Assembly (NCBI RefSeq): GCF_000349945.1
Contig: NC_020516.1
Coordinates: forward strand, 2,914,001 to 2,978,000
DNA length: 64,000 nt
Source of the DNA: Azoarcus sp. KH32C
GTDB taxonomy: Bacteria; Pseudomonadota; Gammaproteobacteria; Burkholderiales; Rhodocyclaceae
Direction of reading: 5' to 3'
The first letter of the stretch is position 1, and each line of letters begins with the position of its first letter. Shown in pieces: positions 52,397 to 62,700 of the stretch. The notes under the pieces were generated by a model. The model had not been told where the DNA came from, did not search any database, and saw nothing but the letters and a program-made list of their open reading frames with translations. A program made the translations under genes and the position numbers.

Positions 52397-52912
52397 TCAT
52401 TCGCGGGGAACGTCGAGCGAGACGCCCGCGGCTTCCGCCATGCGCGCTTGGCGCGCGAGCGCGCGCAGACATACCGCAACAGTGCCGGCGAACATTTCGT
52501 CGTAGACGGGAAAGGCTCCGCTGGCTCCGACCACGATCCCGTCGATGCAGACGCCACCGGTGAGCACCGTGTCGTGGGGCCGCAGTAGCTGCGGATACAG
52601 CTGCTGCATCTCGTGCCCGTCGCGCCCGCTTCTCCAGCTCAACAGCGCCTTGGCGCGCGCGAAGGCCGCGTAATCCGCGTCCCAGGCGTTGCGGTCGCCG
52701 AAAGCATGCTCGTGCAGCACGGCCTCGTCGAACGGCACGCTGCCCGCAGGCATCCCGGGATTCATGATCACCAGATAGAGAAAGCCGCTGCCGACGACGG
52801 AGCGGTCCTGCATGGCCGCATCGATCATCGGCGAAACGAGGGCGACGGCCTGTCGAGCCAGGGCTTGGGTCACGTAGTGGCTGCCGATTGGCGTGCGATG
52901 CGCTTCGTGCAT
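52397..52912 (-). CDS. GlcG/HbpS-like protein
   Basis: A 171-residue soluble protein. The pattern of an N-terminal helix, FLYLVIMNPGMP, a helical FARAKALLSWRSG, and a closing GGVCIDGIVVGASGAFPVYDEMFAGTVAVCLRAL is reminiscent of the GlcG/HbpS fold, members of which bind heme or cobalamin or modulate sensors. The similarity is judged by eye only. A small proline-rich protein follows 17 bases downstream. A general stress role is possible. Confidence 0.6.
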   Translation of the reverse strand: MHEAHRTPIGSHYVTQALARQAVALVSPMIDAAMQDRSVVGSGFLYLVIMNPGMPAGSVPFDEAVLHEHAFGDRNAWDADYAAFARAKALLSWRSGRDGHEMQQLYPQLLRPHDTVLTGGVCIDGIVVGASGAFPVYDEMFAGTVAVCLRALARQARMAEAAGVSLDVPRE

Positions 52913-52957
52913 GGTTTCAACTCCCGAGCGTTGGTCGGTGGGGGGCGCAGGGGGAAG

Positions 52958-53161
52958 CTATCGGTCGAGGATCGTGCGGAAGCGCCGCTGTTCGAAGACC
53001 TCGTTCGTGTAGTACTTCACCGTCTCGCCGACCGCAGCGAGCTTCGCGAGGATGACGAGCACCAGGGCGACGAGGGTTCTCTGCCGGTAGCGCATCAGCG
53101 CTGAGCGGAGCAGATGAAAGACGAAACCGGCCGTGGAGGTGGAACCGGCGGAATCCGGCAT
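52958..53161 (-). CDS. possible small single-helix membrane protein
   Basis: 67 residues with one hydrophobic helix (about residues 28-44, TLVALVLVILAKLAAVG) followed by KYYTNEVFEQRRFRTILDR. No ribosome binding site is evident, and the start may be at a Met 22 codons later. No family recognised. Low confidence that it is a real gene. Confidence 0.35.
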   Translation of the reverse strand: MPDSAGSTSTAGFVFHLLRSALMRYRQRTLVALVLVILAKLAAVGETVKYYTNEVFEQRRFRTILDR

Positions 53162-53256
53162 GGCGGCCGAGAGAGGTCTGGGGGGAAGGCCTTAACGCAA
53201 CCGGGGCCGGCGGACCGGCCCCGGTTGCACGGGCGCTGGATCGTGAGGACCCTGGC

Positions 53257-53700
53257 TTACAGGTCGCTCACTTCCCAGTAGGCGCGTTGCCCGTAGTAGG
53301 CGTGGACTTCGCGCGCCCACGTCGGATCGGCCATCGTCGGCCAATGATCCTTGTCGAAGCCCGGTGCGGCTTTCAGGCGATCGGCGTCAACGTCCAGGAC
53401 GAAGCACTTGCGTCCGACGTCGAGCGTCAGTGCCGACCAGGGAATTGCGAACAGCTTGTCGCCCATTCCGAGGAAGCCGCCGGACGACAGCACCGCATAT
53501 GCGATACGGCCGCTGCGTACGTCGAGCATGATTTCCTTGATCTTGCCGAGATCCTGGTCCAAGCGGTTGACGACGTTATCGCCTTCGAGCGTGCTTGCGG
53601 CCATCACGTCGGGACCCGGACCTTCCGGTATGTCACGCGGGGCGCCGACGATCGGAGTCTGAGTCGACTGGGTTGTGCCTGGGGCATGGATGCTTGCCAT
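53257..53700 (-). CDS. PRC-barrel domain protein
   Basis: A 147-residue soluble protein. The PRC-barrel core is MAASTLEGDNVVNRLDQDLGKIKEIMLDVRSGRIAYAVLSSGGFLGMGDKLFAIPWSALTLD. Proteins of this type are common in stress clusters in Proteobacteria. AGGAGG lies 7 bases before the ATG at 53700 and is too close to the ATG at 53706, which decides the start. Function unknown; some PRC domains bind RNA or act in photosynthetic or rRNA processing. Confidence 0.88.
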   Translation of the reverse strand: MASIHAPGTTQSTQTPIVGAPRDIPEGPGPDVMAASTLEGDNVVNRLDQDLGKIKEIMLDVRSGRIAYAVLSSGGFLGMGDKLFAIPWSALTLDVGRKCFVLDVDADRLKAAPGFDKDHWPTMADPTWAREVHAYYGQRAYWEVSDL

Positions 53701-53953
53701 TTTCATTCCTCCTGCATTGAAATTGCGGCTGGAACGAGCGCATGAGGCGCTGCCGTGGCGCTACTCGTTCCGTTTGGTGGCCGGCTGCGTTCGGGTGGAT
53801 TCCCACGCACCCTGCTGCGTGCCGGATGCGCCACGGGATAAAGACATCCAGCAATCGACGTGCCGCAGGAGGATGCGTCACGCCCCGGGAGGTGGCCGCG
53901 CCACGGACGGTAAGAATTACAGAGACGTGTAGTTCCGGGCTTGCGGCTCGGGC

Positions 53954-56900
53954 CTAGGCTTCCCGATATTCGCCGTCGTGGATGGGAAGCGCCTCGATCT
54001 CGCCGCCGCTTCCATTGAGCACGGCTGTGATGGCGTTCACCAGCGACTCTTCGTCCACAGGTTTGCCGACCTTGCCCTTGAAGCCGGCACCGGAGAACTG
54101 CCCGTTGTCGAGATGCGTGAGGGCCGTCACCGCGATTGCGGGGATGTCGGAGCCACCCATCGAGCGGATTCGCCCGAGCACCTCGAAGCCGCTGTCGCCC
54201 GGCATTGCGATGTCCAGCAGGAGCACCGTCGGCGTGGACAGCGGGCCCGCGAGTTCCCATTGAGCAAACAGCGCTTCGCCCGACTCGAAGTCCAGCACCC
54301 GGGCGCCCGCGCGTCCGAGGATCAGCCGCATGACCTCCCGTGCGTCCGGGTCGTCGTCGACGAGTAAGGCGGTCACGCCGGTCAAGGTCCGCCGCGACGG
54401 CTTGCACACTTCCCGCTTCATGACGCCGGCGCCGCCTTGCTCGCGCGCACGGGGAAGGATCACCGTGAAGATGGAGCCCTTCCCCTCTCCGGCGCTCGTC
54501 GCCTGAACGGTGCCGTCGTGCAGCTCGACGAGGTTGCGCACGAGCGCGAGGCCGATGCCCAGCCCGAGGTAGCGGCGCGTCATCGAGGTGTCGGCCTGGC
54601 TGAAGCGGTCGAACACGTGGGGCAGGAAGTCGGCTTCGATGCCGATCCCGGTATCGGACACCGACAACTCCGCGCATTTGGATGTCATGCGCAGGCGCAC
54701 CTGGACCTCTCCGCCTTCCGGCGTGAACTTGATCGCGTTCGACAGCAGGTTGCTCAACACTTGCTGCAGGCGGTCGAAGTCCCCGTCGACGCAGACCTCC
54801 TCGCACTCGCAGGCAAAGCCCAACTCGAGGTTCTTGGCCTTCGCGGGATCGCGCGAGAGTTCGAGCGCGGCGTTCACCACCTCGACCAGATTGACGCGAT
54901 GCAGATGAAGCTCCAGCTTGCCGCTGATGATGCGCGAGGTGTCGAGCAGGTCGTCGATCAGGCGGGTCTGGTGGTCGATGTTGCGCTTGATCGCCTCGGC
55001 GGCGCGGGCGACGAGCGAGGGGTCGGGGGTGCGTGCCCCGATGAGGACCTGGCTCCAGCCCTTCAGCGCATTGAGCGGCGAACGCAGTTCGTGCGAAACG
55101 ATCGCGAGGAACTCGTCCTTGGCGCGGTTGGCCCGCTCCGCCTCGCCGCGCAGGTGGTGTTCGGCGACGAGCAACTGTTCGAGATCGTGCTGCGCGCGCT
55201 TGCGTTCGGTGATGTCCTTCGCCACGCCGACGAGCCCGAAGACCTCGTCCTGGGCGTTGCGCAAGGGTGACTTGGTGACGAGATAGGTGCGCGTTTCCGA
55301 TCGTACCGTACGCCGCTCCTCGACGACGACGGGGCGGCCGGTCTCGATCACGCGCCGGTCGTTCTCTGCGGCACGCCGGGTTTCCTCAGTGTCGCCGAAG
55401 ATCTCCTCTTCCTTGCGACCGACGACTTGCGCCCGGTTGAGCCCCATCGCCTGCAGCGCCGCCGGGTTGATCATCATGATCTGGCCGTCACGGCTCTTGG
55501 CGACGATCAGTTCCGGGGTGCTCGCCGCGATGGTGATCAGCAGCGTCGTGCTTTCACGCAGCACCGACATCGTGCGGTCAAGCGCGCGCGTGCGTTCGGC
55601 GACCCGTCGGTCGAGCGCCGCGTAGGCTTCGCGCTCGGCATGCTCGCGGGCACGGTTCGCGCTGACGTCGCGAAGCACCATGACGCCGCCGGTCACGCGT
55701 TGCCGCTCGTCCTTGAACGGTGTCGCCGTCACTTCGACCGCCTGCAGTGTGCCGTCGCGGCGGCGGACTGCCGGCTCGCCCTTGACCGACACGGAATGCG
55801 AGAGCATGAAGGCGCTGTCGAGCGGGCAGCCCAGCGGACGGCCGGTCGGGCCGTCCACCAGGGCCACAAGCTTCGAGACAGACTCCCCGACGGCAGAAGC
55901 GGCGCTCACGCCCGTCAGGGCCTCGGCTGCAGGATTCATGAAGCTGATGCGCGCTTCGTCGTTGACCGTGACCACGGCGTCGCCGATATAGGCGAGCGTG
56001 ACTTCCAGCCACTGCCGTTCGGTCTCGGCCCGCTGCTCGGCGCGCGAGCGCGAAAGGTGCATCTCGTCGAGCCGGCCCGACATCCACAAGATCAGCGCGA
56101 CCGCTGCGACGATCGCGGAGACCGTCAGCACGCCCTCGCTTTCGGTGCTTTCGAACCAGCCGGCACGTAGTCCGAGTGTCTGCACCAATACGACCACCAG
56201 CGGCAGACCGATGGCCATGGGGACGAGGCGGCGGACCACCAGCGCGCCGGGCGAGTCGTGCTCCAGCAACTTGACGAGACGCGCCGCCGGCCGCGTGGCG
56301 AGGATGCTGAAACTCGCAGCCAGCAAGGCGACGGCGATCGGCAAGGGAATACTGAGGGACGGCAACTCCACATCTACGCGGACCAGGCGCACCGTGAGTC
56401 CCACCAGCGCGACGAGCACGATTCCCGCAACAGCCACGGCAAGGAACTGCGACCATTCGCGCGCCGGGCGCCCCTCGAGCGTCGCCAGGATCATGGAGAT
56501 GCCGAGCAGCAGGTAGCACGAGGGGGCGCCGACGAGAATCGGCGACGGTTCGAAGAGCGCGGCAAGAAGCGGGAAGGCGGAGTGCGTCTCGCGCACCATG
56601 CCCACGTTCAGTGCGAGTCCGCCGAACGCCAGCATGACGAGTGCGGACGACGCGAGTACCACCAGCCATCGCCTCCTCGAGTCGACCGGCTGGGCCAGGG
56701 CGTGCAGCGAAAACGACAGGATGCCGAGCGCCAGCACGCTGCCCGCCTGGATCGGCGTCGAGCCGACGCTGATCGAGAAGAAGTCCTGGAGACCCGTCGC
56801 CCACGCGAGCAGGGCAAAAATCGCCATCAGCGAAACCACCGCGCGAGTCCAACGCCCCGCATGCTGCAATTTCGCGGCACGGGCCCCCGATCCGGCGGGA

Positions 56901-56992
56901 ACCCACCTCGAAGACATTGCGGAAATGTCCGAGTGGACGGCGGTTCCCGCTGCGGGCGGAGAAACGGCGTCTGCACTACCTATGGTGGCCAC
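53954..56992 (-). CDS. hybrid sensor histidine kinase with PAS domains and receiver
   Basis: A 1012-residue signalling protein. The N-terminal part (about residues 45-310) has eight or so membrane helices; next come two PAS domains (about 330-440 and 490-600), a HisKA dimerisation domain with His634 in VSHELRSPLNALKGW, an HATPase domain with QQVLSNLLSNAIKFTPEGG and VSDTGIGIEADFLPHVFDRFSQAD, and a C-terminal receiver with LLVDDDPDAREV and the phosphoacceptor Asp927 in LLLDIAMPGDSGFEVL. The internal receiver means it needs a further phosphotransfer or output protein, none of which is adjacent. Signal unknown. Confidence 0.92.
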   Translation of the reverse strand: MATIGSADAVSPPAAGTAVHSDISAMSSRWVPAGSGARAAKLQHAGRWTRAVVSLMAIFALLAWATGLQDFFSISVGSTPIQAGSVLALGILSFSLHALAQPVDSRRRWLVVLASSALVMLAFGGLALNVGMVRETHSAFPLLAALFEPSPILVGAPSCYLLLGISMILATLEGRPAREWSQFLAVAVAGIVLVALVGLTVRLVRVDVELPSLSIPLPIAVALLAASFSILATRPAARLVKLLEHDSPGALVVRRLVPMAIGLPLVVVLVQTLGLRAGWFESTESEGVLTVSAIVAAVALILWMSGRLDEMHLSRSRAEQRAETERQWLEVTLAYIGDAVVTVNDEARISFMNPAAEALTGVSAASAVGESVSKLVALVDGPTGRPLGCPLDSAFMLSHSVSVKGEPAVRRRDGTLQAVEVTATPFKDERQRVTGGVMVLRDVSANRAREHAEREAYAALDRRVAERTRALDRTMSVLRESTTLLITIAASTPELIVAKSRDGQIMMINPAALQAMGLNRAQVVGRKEEEIFGDTEETRRAAENDRRVIETGRPVVVEERRTVRSETRTYLVTKSPLRNAQDEVFGLVGVAKDITERKRAQHDLEQLLVAEHHLRGEAERANRAKDEFLAIVSHELRSPLNALKGWSQVLIGARTPDPSLVARAAEAIKRNIDHQTRLIDDLLDTSRIISGKLELHLHRVNLVEVVNAALELSRDPAKAKNLELGFACECEEVCVDGDFDRLQQVLSNLLSNAIKFTPEGGEVQVRLRMTSKCAELSVSDTGIGIEADFLPHVFDRFSQADTSMTRRYLGLGIGLALVRNLVELHDGTVQATSAGEGKGSIFTVILPRAREQGGAGVMKREVCKPSRRTLTGVTALLVDDDPDAREVMRLILGRAGARVLDFESGEALFAQWELAGPLSTPTVLLLDIAMPGDSGFEVLGRIRSMGGSDIPAIAVTALTHLDNGQFSGAGFKGKVGKPVDEESLVNAITAVLNGSGGEIEALPIHDGEYREA

Positions 56993-57004
56993 GGTGCTCT
57001 GCTC

Positions 57005-57418
57005 TCATCCCTTCACGGAGTATGAATTTCCGTTCTTCCGAGGCCGAGCCGTAGCGCGCGCAATACCGCGATGGAGCAGCAACGTCGATGTTGCGGCCCA
57101 TGGGTCGCCGTAACGCGCCCTGATTGCCGCAGCGGCGATACCGGCCACTAAAGTAAGAAGACCGCCGCCCCCCGCTTTTGGTTTCCTCGGTCGCCTCCTC
57201 AAGAAGCCTCCGAGCGTGAAACCTGCGGCTACGGCGGCCATCAGGCCCCGGCCGGAAACTGCGGCGTCGCGCTTGTCACGCAGCCATTGAGTGCTTGCCG
57301 ATTCGAGGGCCCGGCGGTCTTCGGCAACCCGTGTTTCGGCCGCCAGCAGTTCCTTTTCGTAGTTTCTCAAGGCCTTCCTCGCTCCGCTGGCCGGCGCCGC
57401 AAACGCTGCTGCCCTCAA
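57005..57418 (-). CDS. small membrane-associated protein following DUF883
   Basis: About 137 residues. A helical charged N-terminal region (NYEKELLAAETRVAEDRRALESASTQWLRDKRDAA) is followed by GLMAAVAAGFTLGGFL and LLTLVAGIAAAAI hydrophobic stretches and a basic tail. It begins 5 bases after the DUF883 gene ends; the only in-frame start near there is TTG. Probably in one operon with DUF883, whose architecture (helical region plus membrane segment) it mirrors. Function unknown. Confidence 0.62.
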   Translation of the reverse strand: MRAAAFAAPASGARKALRNYEKELLAAETRVAEDRRALESASTQWLRDKRDAAVSGRGLMAAVAAGFTLGGFLRRRPRKPKAGGGGLLTLVAGIAAAAIRARYGDPWAATSTLLLHRGIARATARPRKNGNSYSVKG

Positions 57419-57422
57419 TTCT

Positions 57423-57716
57423 TCATTGACGCGAAGTCAGGCGACTCAGCAACAACCCGACTCCCACAGCAATCGCGACGGAAGCGATCGGGTGGCCGCG
57501 TACGTACTCGCGCGCGCTTCCGACCCACTGCTCTTGCGTGTCCATCCATTGCTGGCGCATCTTCTCGCCCTTCATTCCCAAATCTCTGACACGCGCTGCG
57601 GTCGCATCGGCGACCCGATTCACGGTCTCCTGCGCGTTGCCGGAAAGCTTTTCGATCTGTTCGGCGCCCTGTTCTGCCGCCCCGATGATGGTCGGTTCTG
57701 TCGTTGTCGGTTGCAT
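57423..57716 (-). CDS. DUF883 (ElaB/YqjD-like) ribosome- or membrane-associated protein
   Basis: A 97-residue protein: a soluble coiled region (AEQIEKLSGNAQETVNRVADATAARVRDLGMKGEKMRQQW) and one C-terminal membrane helix (HPIASVAIAVGVGLLLSRL). This is the ElaB/YqjD/DUF883 layout; E. coli members anchor inactive ribosomes at the inner membrane in stationary phase. GGAGGA lies 8 bases before the ATG at 57716; a longer open frame upstream is not supported. An 18-bp palindrome lies about 137 bases upstream. Confidence 0.88.
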   Translation of the reverse strand: MQPTTTEPTIIGAAEQGAEQIEKLSGNAQETVNRVADATAARVRDLGMKGEKMRQQWMDTQEQWVGSAREYVRGHPIASVAIAVGVGLLLSRLTSRQ

Positions 57717-58253
57717 TTCAAAGTCCTCCAATTCGGTTCGTACGCCGCCAATCCTGTAATGGAAAACCACGGCAGCGTCTGTGGACCGGGCAACCCGCGT
57801 GCCCGAGTCCTTGCGGATGCCGAAACACCGGACGGCGGAAGCACCGATCCCGAATGTGCACGTGCACATTACAGCGGTGCCAAAATGGATATGCGTTACG
57901 AGATATGACGTTGACCGAGAGGTGGCAGCCGGCTGCGAAGCAATTTCGCGCAGGGGGATCTTTATTTCTGCAACGAAATTATGCGGTTGTAGAACGAGAA
58001 AGTCGCTACCACATGCGCTTTAAACTGCATACGCCGATCACGGTAGCCGGCTACCACGGCCCGCGATGCGAAGGTTCCGGAGTGGTGCGAAAGCCTCCCC
58101 GATGCACCGCAGTAGTATTTTCCCGGCAAAGGAGGAAGTTACACGAGGCGCCATGAAGCGCTCGCGATTATCGCGCCGGCACGGCCGGGCGAAGCCGAGC
58201 ACCTCCCTTGCTGCAGGCGACCATCGATTCTTTCGACATAGAGGGCGAGTCTC
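57717..58253. other. intergenic region between glgA and the DUF883 gene
   Basis: About 537 bases without a supported gene; open frames here have no family signature. It contains an 18-bp perfect palindrome (57853-57870) in the upstream region of the DUF883 gene and a short AT-richer tract at about 57950-58030. glgA ends convergently at 58254; I see no clear terminator. Confidence 0.55.
57853..57870. promoter_or_regulatory. 18-bp perfect palindrome
   Basis: AATGTGCAC followed directly by GTGCACATT. It is isolated in a gene-free stretch upstream of the DUF883 operon. Such symmetry without spacer fits a dimeric repressor or stress regulator operator; the protein is unknown. Confidence 0.5.
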
Positions 58254-59762
58254 CTATCCGCGCGAGGCGCCGGCCTCGACGGCCTCTATTTCGCCGCGCT
58301 TGCACAGCTCTTCGTAGAGTTTGATGTAAGCGCGCGCGCTCGCGCCCCAGCTGAAGTCGCGCGCCATGCCGTTGAGGCAAAGCTGCTGCCATGCGTGGGG
58401 ATCGGACCAGGTTGCCAGCACGCGGTCGATGGTCTCGAGCAGCGCCGTGGCCGTGGGGTCGGTGAAGACGAAGCCGGTCGAGCTGCCGTCCCGCAGTCCT
58501 TCCGGGCTGAAGTCGCCGACCGAGTCGACGAGTCCGCCCGTGGCCCGCACGATGGGAGGCGTACCGTAGCGCTGGCTGTACATCTGGTTCAGGCCGCAGG
58601 GCTCGAACAGCGAAGGCATCAGGAAGGCGTCGGCGGCGGCTTCGATCCGGTGGGCCAGGGTCTCGTCGAAGCCGATGACGGTCGCCATCCGTGTCGGCCA
58701 GCGGCCTTCGGCGTCACGCAGCGAGCGCTCGAACTTGTCCTCGCCGGTGCCGAGGACGACCACCTGTACCGGGCGATCGAAGAGTGCGGGCAGCGCCTCG
58801 ATGACGAGGTCTACGCCCTTCTGGCCGGTGAGGCGGCTGACCATCCCGAGCAGCAACACGTGGTCGTCTTCCGCGAGCTTCAGTTCGATCTGCAGCGCCC
58901 GTTTGTTGGCGCGCTTTTCCTCCAGCGTGTCGGCGTCGTAGTGACGATCGATGAAGGAGTCGGAGCGCGGGTCCCAGATCGCGGTATCGATGCCGTTCAG
59001 GATCCCCGAGAGGCGGTCGCGGCGTGTGCGCAGCAGCTCGTCCAGGCCGCAGCCGAGGTGCTCGCCGAGGATTTCCTGCGCGTAGGTCGGGCTCACCGTG
59101 ACAATGCGGTCGGCGTAGTACAGGCCGGCCTTCAAGAAGGATAGCCGTCCCCAGTGCGCGAACCCTTCGGCCTCGACGACGGCGGGAGGCACGCCGAGCT
59201 CGGGCGCGATTTCGAGCGGGAAGATGCCCTGGAAGGCGAGATTGTGGATCACCATCAGGCTGGGTGCGGGGCGTTCGAGACCCGATTGGAGGTAGGCCGG
59301 CGCGAGGCCGGTCGTCCAGTCGTTGCAGTGAAGAAGATCCGGGAACCAGCCGAGCGGGCTGTCCATGCTCGCAAGCCGCGCGGCGACGCGCGACAGCAGG
59401 CCGAAGCGCAGCGCGTTATCGGCGTAGTCCAGGCCCCGCTCGTCCAGGTAGGGCCCGCCGCCGGGGCGGACATAGAGCGGTGGGCAGTCGAGCACGAGCG
59501 CCGGCAAGCCCGTCGGCAGCCGCCCGCGGAGTATGGCCGCCTCGGGCAAGCCGAATTCGGCAGGCAGGGTCGCGATGCGGCGCAGCCCGTTGGCCTGATC
59601 CAGCACGGAGGGGTATCCGGGCAGGAGCACGCGGATATCGATGCCCAGTTCGTATAGCGCGGGCGGCAATCCGGCACTGACTTCGCCAAGGCCGCCGGTC
59701 TTCGCCCATGGGGCGCACTCGGGGGTGGCGAACAGGACGGACATTGTGGGTTTCTTTGTCAT
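58254..59762 (-). CDS. glgA: glycogen synthase
   Basis: A 502-residue GT5 glycosyltransferase using ADP-glucose to extend glycogen. The N-terminal donor-binding motif is KTGGLGEV (K21), followed by HNLAFQGIFPL, DRIVTVSPTYAQEIL, NGIDTAIWDPRSD, and C-terminal VSRLTGQKGVDLV and AAADAFLMPSLFEPCGLNQMYSQRYGTPPIVRATGGL. It overlaps the stop codon of the malQ-treY fusion by 4 bases (ATGA), so the two are coupled: glycogen synthesis linked to trehalose production. An alternative start six codons later is possible. Confidence 0.95.
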   Translation of the reverse strand: MTKKPTMSVLFATPECAPWAKTGGLGEVSAGLPPALYELGIDIRVLLPGYPSVLDQANGLRRIATLPAEFGLPEAAILRGRLPTGLPALVLDCPPLYVRPGGGPYLDERGLDYADNALRFGLLSRVAARLASMDSPLGWFPDLLHCNDWTTGLAPAYLQSGLERPAPSLMVIHNLAFQGIFPLEIAPELGVPPAVVEAEGFAHWGRLSFLKAGLYYADRIVTVSPTYAQEILGEHLGCGLDELLRTRRDRLSGILNGIDTAIWDPRSDSFIDRHYDADTLEEKRANKRALQIELKLAEDDHVLLLGMVSRLTGQKGVDLVIEALPALFDRPVQVVVLGTGEDKFERSLRDAEGRWPTRMATVIGFDETLAHRIEAAADAFLMPSLFEPCGLNQMYSQRYGTPPIVRATGGLVDSVGDFSPEGLRDGSSTGFVFTDPTATALLETIDRVLATWSDPHAWQQLCLNGMARDFSWGASARAYIKLYEELCKRGEIEAVEAGASRG

Positions 59763-62700
59763 GATGTGATGCTCCCGTTCGGTACGAGGAGCGCCAGCGG
59801 CAGCGGGTTGAAAAGTTCAGCAAGTTCGATTCCCGGGCGCCGGCCGATGCTCGCGGCGACCTGCCGTCCGCCGGTGAGCTCCTCTCGCCAGCGCAGCTCG
59901 CGCCACGGCAGGGTGACGAAGGTGCCAGCCCAGGTTTCTTGCGCAGCAGCGAGCGCGGCATTTCCATGGGTGAGCCCGAAATGCAGCCGGGTCGCGATCA
60001 CGACGATCCGCTCCTTGCCGAGCACGCGGGCAAAGGCGAGCACATGGCCGGCCGCGGGCCCTTCGACGTCGAGCGGCACGTAGCGACCGAAGCGGAAGGT
60101 GTGTTCGAAGCGCTTGCGCACCGCCAAGGTCCGCCACAGCAGGTAGAGCTTGAGGCGGCCGTCCTCGGGGGCTTCGAGCATCGCACGTAGGGACGCGGGT
60201 GGGGCGCCTTCGGGAAAATCGCGGCGCAGCGAGCCGAGCTGTCTGCTCGCCGTCTCGAAGTCCACGGCGCGGCGGTTGTCCGGATCGACGAGGCTGAAGT
60301 TCCAGCGTTCGCAGCCCTGGTAGATATCGGGCACGCCCGGCGCGGTGAGCTTCACCAGCAGCATGTTGAGGCTGTTGAGGATGCCGAAGCGCGCAACGAG
60401 CGCCTGGAAGGGGAGAAAATCGGCGAGGAAGGCATCCGCGCCGTCTGCACCGAAGAGACGGCGCACGAAGGTGGAGAGTGCGGCCTCGTAGGCCGGCTCG
60501 GGGTTCATCCAGCTCGTGTGCAGCTTCGCCTCGCGTGCGGCCTTGAGCATGAAGGCTTCGACGCGGTCGGCGAGCTCCGCCAGTGCGGGTTCGTCGGGTG
60601 CGGCGAGCGGCCAGATGCCGAGCAGGGTCTGGTAAAGCAGGTATTCGTCGTTGCTCGAAGGCGCGGGGGCGTCGTTCACGCGGACCTTGCGGCGTTCGTT
60701 GATGCGCCGCCAGCGCCGCAGGGCAAGGCGCCACGGGCCGGGCATCTCGGAGAGCACGTCGATGCGCGCGCGGACGTCTTCCGAGCGCTTGCTGTCATGC
60801 GTGGAGGATGCGAGCAGGCTGAAGGGATGGTTCCAGGCGATGCGTTCGTTGGCGACGTGGAAGTCGTCGATGCCAATGCCGAAGTTGCGTGGGTCTGCGC
60901 CCACGTCGTTGAGCGAGACCAGGCGGTTGTAGCGGTAGAAGGCGGTGTCCTCCATCGCCTTCGCCATCACCGGCGCGGTGAATTGCTGGAAGCGCGTGGC
61001 GAAGCGCAGTTTCAGCCGGCGCAGTTCCTCGTCGGCCTCGACTGGCGCGGAAAGCAGCACGCCGCGCACGAAGCGCAGCACGCTCGCATCGCCTGCCCGG
61101 CCGCGCGAGACCGCCTCCTCGACCGCCCGCTCGATGTGGCGGCGATCGGATGCTGACACACCCTGCGGGTCGATGTAGCTTCGATAGACGGGGAAGGCGG
61201 CGATCACTTCGGCCAGCGCACTGCGCAGGCGGCTGCGGGTGAAGTCGCGGGTGTGCCGGTCGTAGCGGGCGATGTCGTACAGGAGGTAGGCGAGGCTCGA
61301 GAGTTCGCCGGGGAGCGAATGGGTGATGATCAGGTGCTTCGCTTCGAGCAGCACTTGGCTGAAGCTGCGCGATTCGCCGGTGAAGGCGCGGTAGATGCGC
61401 GACAGACGCGATTCCTGCGTCGGATCGACGAAGAGGTTGTTGCACAGGGCCGCGAAGCGGTAGCCGGTGGTGCCATGCACGGGCCAATCCGTCGGCAGCG
61501 TCTCGAATTCTCCGAAGATCTTTTCGACGACGAGGTATAGCGTATGCGGGCCGCCCGACGTCTGAGGCGCGATCTCGGCATGGCGGGCTTGCAGGCGCTC
61601 GAAATACCCGCGGGGGTCGGCCAGCCCGTCGGCGTGGTCGACGCGCAGGCCGGACGCCCTGCCCTGGGCGATCCAGTCGAAGATGCGCGCGTGCGTGGCC
61701 TCGAACACCACGTCGGACTCCATGCGCAGCGCCGCGAGGTCGTTGATGTCGAAGAAGCGGCGGTAATTGATGTCGTCGGCCGCGACGCGCCACGAGGCGA
61801 GGCGGTAGGCCTGGCGCGAGAGCAGCCGGTCCAGCGCGTCGAAGCTCTCGGGCCGGCCCGGCTCGCCGTTGAACGTCGCCAGCGCGGACGCGATTCGGGC
61901 GCGCAGCTCGGGCGAGCGTGCATGGAGCGCCGCGAGGTGGCGCTTGAAGGTTTCCTTGTCGCGGCGGCGCTCGTCGAGTCCCGCGGTGTCCGCGGTGCCG
62001 CGTGGAGGCATGCGGCGTAGGGCCGCGACCAGGGTCTCGAATTCGACGCCCCCTGCCCCGTCGTCCGTGATCGGCAGCCCGGCGGCGAGGATCAGCGGGT
62101 AGTCGCAGGGATCGACCGGGAAACGGTGCTCGTAGTAGGTCACGCTGAAATCGCCGCGTTCGGGCGAGAACGTCAGATGCAGCGCGCCCGCTTCGAGTTC
62201 GCGTCCGTACTGGTCGCCGAGCACCGGCAGCAGCACCTTGCCGCGCAGTTCGGGGAAAGGCGGATCCCAGTCGATGTCGAAGTACCCCGCGTACGTGGAC
62301 GCCGGACCGTTTTCGAGCACGTCCAGCCACCAGGCGTTCGAGTCGCCGCCAACGCCAACGTGGTTCGGAACGATATCCAGGATCTGGCCGAGTGCGAGTC
62401 CGGATAGCCGAGCGCAATAGCGGTCGAAGTCCTCGTTGCTGCCGACCTCGGGGTTCACCGCGTGGTGGTCGACGATGTCGTAGCCGTGGCGGCTGCCCGG
62501 CCGCGCCTTCAGGAAGGGGGCGGCATAGACGTGGCTGATGCCGAGTTCGGCGAGATAGGGCAGGATGGCTTCGGCCGCCGCGAAACCGAAGTCGCTGTTG
62601 AACTGGAGGCGGTAGGTGGCGAGCGGAATGTCGGCCCGCTCGGGGTGGAATCCCGGCGGACCGCCGCTCAGCGGCAAGGCAGTGCTGGGCCGTTCGGCGG

